This document shows, in pieces, positions 43,980-56,397 of a DNA stretch of 64,000 nt. The number at the start of each line of letters is the position of its first letter. The first letter of the stretch is position 1. The position numbers and the translations under genes were made by a program. The notes beneath the pieces are model-generated. The model had not been told where the DNA came from. It ran no database searches and saw only the letters and a program-made list of their open reading frames with translations. This DNA comes from Poa pratensis (lineage: Eukaryota > Streptophyta > Magnoliopsida > Poales > Poaceae): positions 55,807,360-55,871,359 of the forward strand of contig CAMZMU010000040.1 of NCBI GenBank assembly GCA_947311845.1. Direction: 5' to 3'.

Positions 43980-45963
43980 TTTTATTTTTTATTTTTTACC
44001 CCATACGATTACCTTGGCTCAGCAGACTCGTTGGCCACCACAATGTTTACATTGTCTGGAACATAATCAAGCCACACCAGCGTAGGTTCATGCTGGCTTG
44101 CACCAAGTGCTGCCATCAGGTGTGCAGCATTATTACAAGACCGTGGAACATGGCCAACATGTACAGAAATGAAATTAAGCTGTAGAAAAATTCGAAGATC
44201 ACGAAAGATGACACCCTCGGGTGATAAATCATAGTCTTTGCTCTCCAAGGCGTGGACAAGGATTGTAGAATCAGTCTCCACAATGATATGTCCCATTCCC
44301 CAAGCTGCTGTCGCATGAACTGCTTCTGAACATGCCAATGCCTCGGTCTGAGCGGGCTTCTAGCAAAGTAAATTCGACCTGCTCCGACCCTCTTGCCGAG
44401 CCATGTTGGTCCCGGATGACGAACCCCCAGCCACCTTGTCCTGTTTCAGAATTAAAAGCACCATCGATATTTACCTTTAGCGTATCGTCTCCCGGTCTGC
44501 ACCATTGCTGTGCAGGTTTTGCAACACTCATTCCTTGTTGTCACGGCAGCTCTACAGCGATTCAGCCTGCCAGTATTTTGCTTGACGGAGAACTTCGCCT
44601 ACTGGTAAGCTCTTGCCCTCCCTATCTTTTTGTTCCGACGCAGCCACCAACGCCACAGCATGCAAAAGATCAGGGCCTTCTGCTCATCATTGAGAGTCAT
44701 GATTTCCTGCACCACCGCTTGTGATGATACATAAGGGCTCATACGATCACACATCTCTTCCATTCCAATATTCTTCCACAGCTCTTTCATTTCTTTACAT
44801 TTCAGAAATAGATGAGCTCCATCCTCATCCAGGCGGCGACAGCACACACACAGCGTGTCGCAGTCCACACCCTTACTCTTTATCTTAGTTGTCAGGGGTA
44901 AGCTATCATGAGCCAATCTCCAAACGAATTGTTTTACTTTGGGCAGGCATGGCAGATCCCAAATCTTTGACCATATCGTCTTCTCACCCCCTTATTGGAC
45001 ACCGACATAATGTCAGCATCTCTCGTTTGCACGTAGATGCGGTATGCTGATTTGACCGAAAACAATCCCTTACTATCATGGTGCCACGCTGGGAAGTCTT
45101 CAAAGTCCTCTCAGATAGGTGTCGCCAGGATGATATTCACATCCATCTCCCAGAACGTGTTCCTAACAAGAGTCTCATCCCACTGTGCCATGTATGGGTC
45201 AATTAGCTCACTTACTTTTGACAGCAAACATTGGCATCTCGGTGTTACTGGAGTCTGGCTTCCCTCCCTTGCAAGCCACAGATCAATCCAGATATTCACC
45301 GTGGAACCATCTCCTACTCTCCAGATAAGAAGACCCTCCTTGAGTAGTGTCAAACCTCGGAGAATACTTCTCCAAGAATAGGAGATCCCAGCTGTTGGTG
45401 TAGCCTCTAGGATGGATGTATTTGGGAAGTATCTAGCTTTAAGAACTCTGGCACACAACGAATCTGGATTGGATAGCATTCTCCATCCCTGCCGGGCTAG
45501 CATCGCCATATTAAAACCATATAGGTCTCGGAAACCTAATCCACCCTCACACTTAGGTTTTGTAAGAGTTTCCCAACTAAACCAATGTACCTTATTCTCC
45601 TTATCTTGTTGTGCCCACCAGAATCTACATATCATCATGCTCATCTCCTCACACAAAGCTCTAGTCAAATCAAAACAAGACATGGCTAATGTGGGTATAG
45701 CTTGGGCACATGCTTTAATCAGAATATCCTTCCCTGCTTTCGAGAGCATCCTCTCTTTCCAGCCTTGTATCTTCTTCCATATCCTTTCCTTAAGATATTC
45801 AAACGTCTTTGTACGTGATCTTCCAACATAGACAGGCAATCCGAGGTATTTTCCTGTTCTTGCCTCGGCTGCAATGTTTAGTTCAGCCAAAACCTGTGAG
45901 CGCTGTGTGTCATGTGTGTTCGCACTAAACATGACAGATGACTTGTCAAAATTGATTGTTTGC
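43980..45963 (-). mobile_element. Inner LINE, 3' part
   Basis: Contains the C-terminal reverse-transcriptase region, zf-RVT and RNase H, and a 3' tail of A-rich repeats (43980-44000 on the minus strand). It is separated from its 5' part (52768-56397) by the LTR retrotransposon. The combined length without the LTR element is about 5.6 kb, close to full length. Confidence 0.88.
44009..45963 (-). pseudogene. Inner LINE ORF2, C-terminal half (RT end, zf-RVT, RNase H)
   Basis: 45111-45932 gives 273 residues of the region after the polymerase core (TGKYLGLPVYVGRSRTKTF, WWAQQDKENKVHWFSW). 44599-44916 carries CVCCRRLDEDGAHLFLKC, the zinc-binding knuckle. 44009-44531 carries an RNase H domain of the plant LINE type (VNIDGAFN, then VETDSTILVHAL, then RSCNNAAHLMAALG). 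Small frame changes separate these pieces, so the copy is inactive as written. RNase H in ORF2 marks a particular plant L1-like lineage. Confidence 0.85.
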
Positions 45964-47555
45964 TGATACGTCTCAAACGTATCTATAATTTTTGATGTTC
46001 CATGCTTGTTTTATACCAATTGCTACATGTTTTGCATCTACTTTATATCACTTTTATACATTTTTTGGGACTAACCTATTAACAAGATGCCGAAGTGCCA
46101 GTTCCTGTTTTCTGCTGTTTTTGTATTCCAGAAAAGCTAGTCTGGAAATATTCTCGGAATTGGACGAAACTACACGGGGGTGCCTATTTTTCCAGAACAC
46201 CTGACGGAGCGAAGGAGCAGCAGAGGAGGGCCACCAGGGCCCCACACGCCAGGGGGCGGGCCCCCCTCTGCCGCGCCCTGGGGTGGTGTGGGCCCCTCGG
46301 GGGTCCGCAGCCGCCGCCCTTTCGCCTACTTATTCCCCCCGACGCGAAAACCCTAAGTACCTGAGCAAATATCCACGAAAAGTTCCAGAGACGCCGCCGT
46401 CGTCAACCCTAGCTCGGGAGGGTTCAGAACCTCTTCCCGGCACCCTGCCGGAGAGGGGAATCGTCACCGGAGGCTTCTACATCGCCATGCCTGCCTCCGG
46501 AGTGATGCGTGAGTAGTTCATCCTTGGACTACGGGTCCATAGCAGTAGCTAGATGGTTGTCTCTCCACTTTGTGCCATCATGTTTAGATCTTGTGAGCTG
46601 CCCTACATGATCAAGATCATATTATTGTAATGCTACATGTTGTGTTTGCTGGGATCCGATGAATATTGAATATTATGTCAAGTTGATTATCAATCTATCT
46701 TATATGTTATTTAAGATCTTGCATGCTTTCCGTTACTCGTAGATGCTTTGGCCAAGTAGATGCTTGTAACTCCAAGAGAGAGTATTTATGCTAGATAGTG
46801 GGTTCATGTCTCCGTTTAACCTGGGACAGTGACAGAAAGTTCTAAGGTTGTGGATGTGCTGTTGCCACTAGGGATAACCTAACGATGCTATGTCCACGGC
46901 ATATGTGTTTGTTTACATTACGCACTTTACTTAATGCAATTATCCGTTGCTTGCAACTTAATACCAACGGGGACTCGGATGACAACCCGGCGGTGGATTA
47001 TTAGTCATAGATGCTGTTGGATAACGATCTATGTATTATGTCGTAATGCCCAATTAAATATCATAGTAGTCAACATGTCATGTATATGCATTGTCATGCG
47101 CTCACTATTCGTCAATTGCCCAGCTGTAATTTGTTCACCCAACATGTTAGTTATCTTTTATGGAGAGACACCACTAGTGAACTGTGGACCCCGGTCCATT
47201 CTTTTACACTGATTAAACAACCACAAACTGCAAACTGTTCCTTTTTCATTCTCTGCAATTTAATACTCATTTTCCACACCATACGTTTAATCCTTTGTTT
47301 TCAGCAAGCCAGTGAGATTGACAACCTCACTGTTTCGTTGGGGCAAAGTAGTTTGATTGTGTTGTGTGCAGATTCCACGTCAACAGTCCAGACTCCCTGC
47401 GACAGCTATTTTTCTGGCGCCGTTGACAACCTTCTGAAGAGTTGCTGCTCCTACTGGTTCGATAACCTTGGTTTCTTTCTGAGGGAAAACTTGCTGCTGA
47501 CTACATCATACCTTCCTCTTGGGGTCTCCCAACGAACGTGTGTTTCACGTCATCA
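45964..47555 (+). repeat. 5' LTR (1592 bp)
   Basis: Begins TGATACGTCTCAAACG and ends CACGTCATCA. It differs from the 3' LTR by a 2-base indel near 46200, a few changes near 46240-46260 and a one-base indel near 46970. It contains a partial copy of the primer-site region at 47404-47425. Confidence 0.95.
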
Positions 47556-47566
47556 AGCTATTTTTC

Positions 47567-47584
47567 TGGCGCCGTTGCCGGGGA
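47567..47584 (+). promoter_or_regulatory. Primer binding site, complementary to tRNA-Asp
   Basis: TGGCGCCGTTGCCGGGGA, 11 bases after the 5' LTR, is the complement of the 3' end of plant tRNA-Asp as I recall it (ending CCCCGGCAACGGCGCCA). It is a common primer for grass gypsy elements. Confidence 0.85.
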
Positions 47585-47750
47585 GACAGCAGTCTTCTGC
47601 AAGGGGAGTTTCACGCTTCCAATCTCTTTACTTTGTTTTTGTCTTGCTTAGTTTATTTTATTTTATCTTGTTTGCTTTCAATTATCAAAAACACAAAAAA
47701 ATTAGTTACTTGCATTAGTTTATTTTCAGTTTTGTTTTCTGTTAGTTATC

Positions 47751-48451
47751 ATGTCTGGTTCGGCTCATCATGTTTTGGTTCCTGAAGTTGAGGTTCGATC
47801 TTTTAAGCAACAAAGTGGAGAAAGTTTGAAAGATGCTTGGTATAGAATCAGCGATGCTCATCGTAGGTGTGCTAAAAAATATTCCACTATGATCCTGCTT
47901 AGAAATTTTTATGTTGGCATAACTAGCTGGTATAGATATGTCTTGGACACTTTGACGGGAGGTAACTTTCTTGGTACCCTGCGTTGGAAGCTAGTTATAT
48001 TATTGAGAGCCTAGTAGGAACACCACCTGTTAGTAACATTAAAAATGAGATCACCTTGGAAGATGTTATAAAGAAATTGGAGTCTATAGAGAAAAATTTG
48101 CCAAATCTCCTTGATAGTACTAGCAAAGTTGATGAATCACTGGGAACCATTAATGAAAGAATTGCTGTTTTAGAAACTAGTACTATTCAAGATAATCAAA
48201 ATCTTAGGATTGGTGAATTAGAGGAGGCTATGGATGTAATAAGTTCTACTTTTACCTCTATTAAAACTAAAAGGCAAAAGGCTTTTGTGGGGAGAAAGCA
48301 AAAATTTATGTATGTTCCAAAAATTTCTAAACCAAAACCCACGGGTGCGTTTAAAACGGATAACGTGTTCAATGAGCTTGAGGGTAAGTCACATAATGGT
48401 CTATTTAAATTTTCTTCCCAAGAATTACGTAAACTGAAAAGTCCTATGTGA
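47751..48451 (+). pseudogene. gag-like polyprotein fragment, frameshifted
   Basis: The first frame (ATG 47751, to 48014) has the retrotransposon gag motif SFKQQSGESLKDAWYRISDA and VGITSWYRYVLDTLTGGNF. The second frame (to 48451) continues it, with a coiled-coil-like Leu/Ile-rich stretch (VIKKLESIEKNLPNLLD) and a Lys-rich end. The break near 47970-47985 lies at a CCC run. Gag would form the particle coat. No pol follows, so enzymes would have to be supplied in trans. Confidence 0.75.
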
Positions 48452-48459
48452 CAAACCCT

Positions 48460-51172
48460 GTTCTTGATGAAGCTTTTGATGAATTAGACCTTTCTTCACT
48501 TGGTAATACTTGATGCATGCTTTGTGCCTAGCTAAAAGGCGTTAAAGAAAAGCGCTTATGGGAGGCAACCCATTTTATTTTTCTGCAATTTTTCTTTTAT
48601 TGAGTCAAGGAGTTTGTTTACTTCTGTAGCAACTCCTTTGTATCTTTATTTTCTCGCATTGTTGTGCCAAGAGTAGCCTCTAATGATAAGATGATGCTTA
48701 ATTTTGATTGCTGCGCAGAAACAGATTTTTGCTGTTCACTGTACGAAATTCCTAAAATCACCAGATTGTTAAAAATCTGAAATTTTTGTGCGTAATCTTT
48801 ATGAATGTCTGAAACTTTCATTAGTTCAGAGTTTCTCGATCTGAGCGTCGTAAGTGCCTCGAAAAAATTCGTCTTTGCGGACTGTTCTGTTTTAGACAGA
48901 TTATGCCTTTTTATTTTTGCATTCTCTCTTTTACTAGTGTTGAGTGAAATTCTTTTTTGGGTGGAAGAGCTTCACATAACATCAGTGGCTGTAGCTAATG
49001 TTTAAAGTAACAAATCATATTGCGTCTTTATAGAACATGTGAATTTTTGATTATGCACTAACCCTCTAATGAGATCTACTTTGAGTTTGGTGTGACGGAA
49101 GTTTTCAAGGGTCAAGAGAGAAGGATGATATAATAGGATCAAGAAGAGTGAAGAGCTTAAGCTTGGGGAGGCTCCCATGGATCTCCCCAGCATATTTCAA
49201 GAAGACTCAAGCGTCTAAGCTTGGGGATGCCCAAGGCATCCCCTTCTTCATCGTCAAAATTATCAGGTCATCTCTAGTGAAACTATATTTTAATTCTTTC
49301 ACATCATATGTGCTTTTCTTGGAGCGTCTGTGTGCTTTTTATTTTCAGTATTGCATTTTATTTTCAATAAAGCTTGACTGGACCCTAGCATTCTTGATTG
49401 GGAGAGAGACACGCTCCGCTTTTTCATGAGAATACTCCTATTCTTCACTTATATTTGTTGAGTATTCATATCTAGCGCTGTTCAGCTTTTAGCTCTTGTT
49501 TTCATGTATCTCTTGTCAGAGCTATTAGCTTTCTTTTGTAGAAAGTACTCTCTTGCTTCACTTATATTTGTTTGGAGAGTTGATGAAATAAATTGATTGG
49601 TGTTTGGTTGGTTCAGAAAATGTTGCATGTGGTAATTGGTATAAGGAAAAACTTGCTTAATCTTGTAGATCACTAAAATGGATAACTTGATGCTTGTCAA
49701 TTGTTTTGAGTTAACAAGTAGATCATGATTAAATTGTGCATCACATGAGTTAAGCCTATTAGTGAAGAACTACCGTAAAGCTTGTTGAAAATTTGGTTTG
49801 CATCGGTGGTACCTCTAAGGTCTAGATATTTTCTAATAACAGGGTTTGGTTAACAAGGAAGACGGTATGAAGTCTTATAACGTTTGCAATATGTTTGTCA
49901 TATAAAACTTGGTGTACGGGTTGATATTCTTGTTTGCTTACATAACCTTGCTAGCCTAAACTCTGTACTGAGAGGGAATGCTTCTCGTGCATCCAAATCC
50001 TTGAGCCAAAATCCATGCCATTTGTGTCCACCATAACTACCTATATGTGGTATTTCCTTGCCACTCCAAGTAAATTTTTCATGTGCTACCTTTAAATTAT
50101 TCAAAATGTTATTATTCCCTTTTTGTGTCAATGTTTACTAGCTCATGAGGAATTAGTGTGGTTATTCTTTATTCTATTTGTCGAGTGGACTTTTACACCT
50201 GGACTAGTGGCATATACATCCGCTTATCCAATAACTTGCAAAAAGAGCTGGCAACGGGGTGCCCAGTCCCAATTAATTACAACTTTAACCAATTAATTCT
50301 CTTCACACTTTTGCCCTGATTCATCAGTAAGCAATGACAAACAGTGAAATACCTGAATGTGTGTAAACCAAAGAGAAAGAGGGATGATCTGCCTTGCTGG
50401 TAGAAATAACGTCCTTCATGGGAGCCGCTCTTAAAAGTCCGTTCGACAGGTAGAATACTGTTCTCACCCGCTACCATTCGTTGACAATTAACAAACACCT
50501 CTCAAAAATAGATACTCCTCCATGGTATGTGATTGATGGAAGGCACCCGAGGATTCGGTTAGCCATGGCTTGTGTTAGCAAGGTTGGGAGGAGTATCAAA
50601 TATTTTATGCAATCTCTATATGCTTTCAAAAACCTAAAAGCTCTAGCACATGATTTAATCCCTGCTTCCCTCTGCGAAGGGCCTTTCTTTTACTTTTATG
50701 TTGAGTCAGTTTTCCTATTCTTTCTGTCTTCCACAAGCAAACACTAGTGTCAACTTTGTTACAACATGCGTTATATGCAATGTATTGGACTTGTTATACT
50801 ACTTTGTGTTGACAATATCCATGAGATAAATATGTTGAAAGTTGAAGCAAATGCTGAAACTAAATTCTTCCTTTGTGTTGATTAAATACCTTTTTTAGAA
50901 ACTATTGCTTTATGAGTTAACACTTATGCAAAACTGTTTGATGCTTGTCTCGAAAGTACTATTCATGAAAACGTTTAGCTTGTGTGATTCATTGTTTACT
51001 CATTATCTATTTGTAGCAAATTATAGACCATTGACTTGGATCACTTCATTCATTTACATGTGCCTTGCAATATTATATGATCAAGATTATGATAGTAGCA
51101 TGTCACCTCAAAAATTATTTGTTTTTATCGTTTACCTACTCGAGGACGAGTAGGAACTAAGCTTGGGGATGC
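48460..51172 (+). other. LTR element interior without coding frames
   Basis: 2.7 kb with no frame over about 90 codons that resembles pol. The motif AAGCTTGGGGA recurs near 49157, 49216 and 51160. The last copy, just before the 3' LTR, would be the polypurine tract. Confidence 0.7.
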
Positions 51173-52762
51173 TGATACGTCTCAAACGTATCTATAATTT
51201 TTGATGTTCCATGCTTGTTTTATACCAATTGCTACATGTTTTGCATCTACTTTATATCACTTTTATACATTTTTTGGGACTAACCTATTAACAAGATGCC
51301 GAAGTGCCAGTTCCTGTTTTCTGCTGTTTTTGTATTCCAGAAAAGCTAGTCTGGAAATATTCTCGGAATTGGACGAAACTACACGGGGGTGCCTATTTTT
51401 CCAGAACACACCTGACGGAGCGAAGGAGCAGCAGAGGAGGGCCACCAGGGCCACACGCAAGGGCGCGGCCCCCCTCTGCCGCGCCCTGGGGTGGTGTGGG
51501 CCCCTCGGGGGTCCGCAGCCGCCGCCCTTTCGCCTACTTATTCCCCCCGACGCGAAAACCCTAAGTACCTGAGCAAATATCCACGAAAAGTTCCAGAGAC
51601 GCCGCCGTCGTCAACCCTAGCTCGGGAGGGTTCAGAACCTCTTCCCGGCACCCTGCCGGAGAGGGGAATCGTCACCGGAGGCTTCTACATCGCCATGCCT
51701 GCCTCCGGAGTGATGCGTGAGTAGTTCATCCTTGGACTACGGGTCCATAGCAGTAGCTAGATGGTTGTCTCTCCACTTTGTGCCATCATGTTTAGATCTT
51801 GTGAGCTGCCCTACATGATCAAGATCATATTATTGTAATGCTACATGTTGTGTTTGCTGGGATCCGATGAATATTGAATATTATGTCAAGTTGATTATCA
51901 ATCTATCTTATATGTTATTTAAGATCTTGCATGCTTTCCGTTACTCGTAGATGCTTTGGCCAAGTAGATGCTTGTAACTCCAAGAGAGAGTATTTATGCT
52001 AGATAGTGGGTTCATGTCTCCGTTTAACCTGGGACAGTGACAGAAAGTTCTAAGGTTGTGGATGTGCTGTTGCCACTAGGGATAACCTAACGATGCTATG
52101 TCCACGGCATATGTGTTTGTTTACATTACGCACTTTACTTAATGCAATTATCCGTTGCTTGCAACTTAATACCAAGGGGACTCGGATGACAACCCGGCGG
52201 TGGATTATTAGTCATAGATGCTGTTGGATAACGATCTATGTATTATGTCGTAATGCCCAATTAAATATCATAGTAGTCAACATGTCATGTATATGCATTG
52301 TCATGCGCTCACTATTCGTCAATTGCCCAGCTGTAATTTGTTCACCCAACATGTTAGTTATCTTTTATGGAGAGACACCACTAGTGAACTGTGGACCCCG
52401 GTCCATTCTTTTACACTGATTAAACAACCACAAACTGCAAACTGTTCCTTTTTCATTCTCTGCAATTTAATACTCATTTTCCACACCATACGTTTAATCC
52501 TTTGTTTTCAGCAAGCCAGTGAGATTGACAACCTCACTGTTTCGTTGGGGCAAAGTAGTTTGATTGTGTTGTGTGCAGATTCCACGTCAACAGTCCAGAC
52601 TCCCTGCGACAGCTATTTTTCTGGCGCCGTTGACAACCTTCTGAAGAGTTGCTGCTCCTACTGGTTCGATAACCTTGGTTTCTTTCTGAGGGAAAACTTG
52701 CTGCTGACTACATCATACCTTCCTCTTGGGGTCTCCCAACGAACGTGTGTTTCACGTCATCA
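51173..52762 (+). repeat. 3' LTR (1590 bp)
   Basis: Nearly identical to the 5' LTR. It carries the same partial primer-site copy at 52611-52632 and ends GTCATCA immediately before the second TTTGC. Confidence 0.95.
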
Positions 52763-52767
52763 TTTGC

Positions 52768-54900
52768 CCCGAGCATCTTTCATATAGTTGTAGAATCTTT
52801 TGTAGGGACTTGGCACTCTCACGATTAGCTTTAATGAGTACCAACGTGTCGTCTGCAGACAAGAGATGATTGAAACTTGGGGCTGCATTGCAAATCTGAA
52901 TGCCTTCTATACACCCTCTTCTCCGCCCTATTTAATAAAGTGGAGAGAAACCTTCCGCGCACAAGAGAAACAAGTAAGGTGACAACGGGTCTCCTTGCCG
53001 TAATCCCGCTGCGGAACAAAAGCATCTGTCAAAGAACCATTCACCCGCACATGATAGCTCACCGAGGAAAACACATAACATAACACGCCTTATCCATTGT
53101 TCAGCAAAACCGAGTCTTCTCTCATATGTTCCACAAAGTGCCACTCAACCCTTCATATGCCTTGCTCATATCCAATTTAACTGCTGCATATCCTTCCTTG
53201 CCCTTCCTTTATTTTTCAGAAAATGTGTGCACTCATAAGCCAACAAAATGTTGTCTGTGATCAGTCTTCCCGGTACGAATGCACTCTGGTTTGGAGATAT
53301 AATATCCGGAAGAATTGCCTTCATCCTATTTGCAAGCACCTTGGATATAAGCTTATACACCACATTACACAGACTAATGGGTCTTAAATCCTTCATACAT
53401 TCAGGCTTTTTTATCTTTGGTATTAGGACAATACAAGTTTCATTCCAATCAGCAGGCATAGGCCCACCATTTAGCACATTCAGCACCTCTTCTGTGACCT
53501 TCTCTCCTACTAAATCCCAAAAACTCTTGTAAAAAATTGCATGCATACCATCTGGTCCCGATCCTTCATGTCACCTATGCTGTCCAAAGCTTCCTTGACC
53601 TCTTTTGCGGTGAACTCCTTACATACCATGGTGTTCATATCCTCCGTCACCCTTGAGTCAATACGATTAAGGAGTTTGTCCATTTGTGTACCTGGAGAAG
53701 AGGTAAAAGTTTTAAAAAATAGTTAGTTGCCACATCTTTCATGGCCTCCTCCTCCTCCACAACACCACCATCCTCCTTTCTCAATTTTGTAAGCCGGTTC
53801 ATCTTCTTCCTCTCCGAAGCAAAGGAATGAAAATACTTTGTGTTACGATCTCCATCTTTCATCCAATGCGCATGCGCCCTCTGCTTCCAATAGATTTCCT
53901 TTTGTTCTTCAAGCCGGCTGAGCTTAAAACGAAGTACAGCTTCTTTCCGCACTTGTTTCTGGTCCAATACTCTTCCTCCGCCATTCCTCCAACTCCTTTT
54001 TTATTTTTTTTATTCTTTTTTCAAGATCACCTAACACATTCCTGCTCCAGTCCACCAGCTCCCTAAGACACCCTTTACTGCCCCCATGACACCTTTATTA
54101 TTCAAATCCACTTCCCTCATCCAGCCATTTTCCACAATGCCTCGACAAGCTCCTCCTGTAACCAGCGAGCTTCAAACCGTGAGTAGGGCCCCGAGCGGGC
54201 CCCTTCTTCTTCTCTCCACTCCTTAAGTATCAACAATCACCGGTCTGTGATCTGAGTGCCTATGATCCCCATTAGTCACCTTAAACGCAGGGAATCTCAT
54301 CCTCCATGAATGTGCTGCGCGGTCTAATCTCTCTCGAATATATCTATCCGTTGTGTGACAGTTGTTCCTCCAGGTGAAAGTATCCCCAACATAGCCTAGA
54401 TCATCTAGTTCACAGTCCTCAAGTGCACATCTGAACTTATCCATTTGCGCCTGTGGTTTCGGTGTCCCCCTTCTTCTCCCAAGAGTATAAAATCTCATTA
54501 AATCGCCAACACCACATCCAAGGCTTATTATTTTGGTGGTTTAACGTCCGGAGTAACCTCCAAGTATTTTCTCTTAGCTCTGTTTTGGTTCACCATAAAT
54601 CCCGGTGAAACGCCACACAAAACCATCCTCCTCCGTTATCTCTGTATCGATATGATACCTAGAGACAAACCCAGTAAGCTTAACATTGATACCATTCTTC
54701 CAGAACATCGCCAAACCTCCACTTTGACCCTCACATTCCTTCACAATTCATATTAGGCATTCCCAACTTCCATATCGGCCCTTCCAAACTTTCCTTTTTT
54801 AACTTTGTTTCCGACAAAAGAGCATATCGGGATCCACCTGCTTCTGGAACTCCAGAAGTCCATGAACAGTCAGGCCATTCCCGAAACCCCGGCCGTTCCA
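52768..54900 (-). pseudogene. Inner LINE ORF2, N-terminal half (endonuclease and reverse transcriptase)
   Basis: The endonuclease end is at 54223-54498 (ERLDRAAHSWRMRFPAF, then HRHSDHRPVIVDT). A linker lies at 53647-53967 (HAHWMKDGDRNTKYFH). Reverse-transcriptase motifs are at 53166-53546 (LRPISLCNVVYKLISKVLANR, then NQSAFVPGRLITDNILLA), 52932-53144 (GLRQGDPLSPYLFLLCAEG) and near 52850 (an ADDT motif). Several frame changes and a short deletion make it inactive. Confidence 0.85.
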
Positions 54901-55511
54901 TCCCACTAGCTTCATTTCGACTCGCGAGATGTTTCTAACAGCCCCGCTTTCAACATTGTTTGATCAACTCCACTTCCTGCTTCTGCCATCGTGTGACTTT
55001 TCGGGCTCCCCTGTTTATTTCGGTTTTCTATTTTACATCCACATTGCAACTTCCTTTACCTTTTTTTGCCTCGGGTAGTATCCCTTCATCAACATCCTCT
55101 AACGCTCTCTTATTCTCCTTTCCAGCACCTTGTATTGTCACGTTCCCCATCTCAACATTTTTCCCAGCTTTCCTATCTCCCTTGATTTTTTAATATTTTT
55201 TCAGGCCCAGCTTACTTTGATCCTCCGTGCCACACTCCCCTCAGGGCGATCGACGTGCATGGAGACGACACCGATCCCGAGTCATGCATGGATCCTGCAT
55301 GCACCCCCTCCTTTTCCAATCTCACTTACAGGGACCAGAGCATTACCAGGAGCATCCGAGAATGTATCTTTGTCCCTCGGAAGCTGCATCTGGTTGCATG
55401 CCAAAACCGGATTGGTTTGATTCTTCATAATAGAATTGCTCACCTCCTTCTCGTTAGTCCTCTTTTCCATTGTTTTTTGTCCACGTTCACCGTCCTTTCC
55501 TCCAAGAAAAA

Positions 55512-56334
55512 CTATCCACTACCACCCCTGTTCTGATTTCCGCTACTATTTGGGTGGCGGTACGTTCCCTTACCCACTTCCTCCCAGACGACTGCTCCCT
55601 TCACCCCTCTTCTTTTTTGTATTTTGTACTTCAGCCATGGCCCGTACTGTTGTGTATCTTCCTTTTTCAGTTTGATATTACAACTACGATCAATATGGCC
55701 GACTAAACCACAGGTGTAGCAAAAGTTTGGGAGAAACTCATACTCTAGAGGACACCAACGATCTCCGCTTTCCTCACCTGCATTCACCATTAGACCACGA
55801 CGTAAAGGTTTGTCAATTCTGATCCTGGCCTCAACGCAACACCTTCCCCAAAGCTCTACCATCTCTCCCATCTCCATCCCATAAATTCACCAATTCTGCC
55901 TCCCAAGTCTTCGCCCACCTCAGCTACCAGCATCCCAAGGGGAATATTTGTGATACGGATCCAAATTGGAAAAGAGTCAAACGCATACTGGTCCAGAGTT
56001 TTTGTGGGAACATAATCTTCTAGGATGAGCGCATCATCTCCAAACATCCAAGGCCCTCCCTCGAGAGCCCATCTCTTACAGAAGGTTGATTGAAAGTGAA
56101 AAGGAAAATATTTTCCCCCGGATCTTTGCATTCCACTCCTTTCATCGGACACCAAATCATACCAACAGAATTCTCCAAGGCATCAGGCAACGCCGGTTTA
56201 TCAGACAGCAACTTCCCCAAGACTTGCGGTCTCGCCACTCCCCCCTTCGACGAGTCCTTCCATACGATCTTGAAACCTTCTCTTTCCTCCTCAGTCAGCC
56301 GCAGCTTCCCCATCATCCCCTCTACCTTCTCCAT
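55512..56334 (-). pseudogene. Inner LINE ORF1-like protein (DUF4283 and CCHC zinc knuckle)
   Basis: The ATG at 56334 starts MEKVEGMMGKLRLTEEEREG. The DUF4283-type region follows with WALEGGPWMFGDDALILEDY (near 56010-56080), then IWIRITNIPLGML. A zinc knuckle CYTCGLVGHIDRSC lies near 55680. Frame changes near 56090 and 55870 break it. ORF1 proteins of plant LINEs bind the element RNA. Confidence 0.8.
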
Positions 56335-56397
56335 CCCTGCTTTGAGACACGAATCAGGGTTTCGAAAACACACTAGGTTACGGTGTATTACGGTCTA

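Larger units (their letters stand above)
45964..52762 (+). mobile_element. Complete non-autonomous LTR retrotransposon (gypsy-like), TTTGC duplication
   Basis: The LTRs are 45964-47555 and 51173-52762, both starting TGATACGTC and ending GTCATCA. The 5-bp duplication tttgc is at 45959-45963 and 52763-52767. A tRNA-Asp-type primer site follows the 5' LTR. The 3.6-kb interior encodes only a broken gag-like frame, with no protease, reverse transcriptase or integrase, so it must depend on enzymes from another element. The LTRs differ at only a few sites, indicating a recent insertion. It sits in the reverse-transcriptase region of the inner LINE. Confidence 0.95.
52768..56397 (-). mobile_element. 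Inner LINE, 5' part
   Basis: On the minus strand: a short 5' leader from 56397, ORF1 from an ATG at 56334, then the endonuclease and the N-terminal and core reverse transcriptase. The reverse-transcriptase frame runs up to the TTTGC duplication and resumes at 45963 on the other side of the LTR element. Confidence 0.87.
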
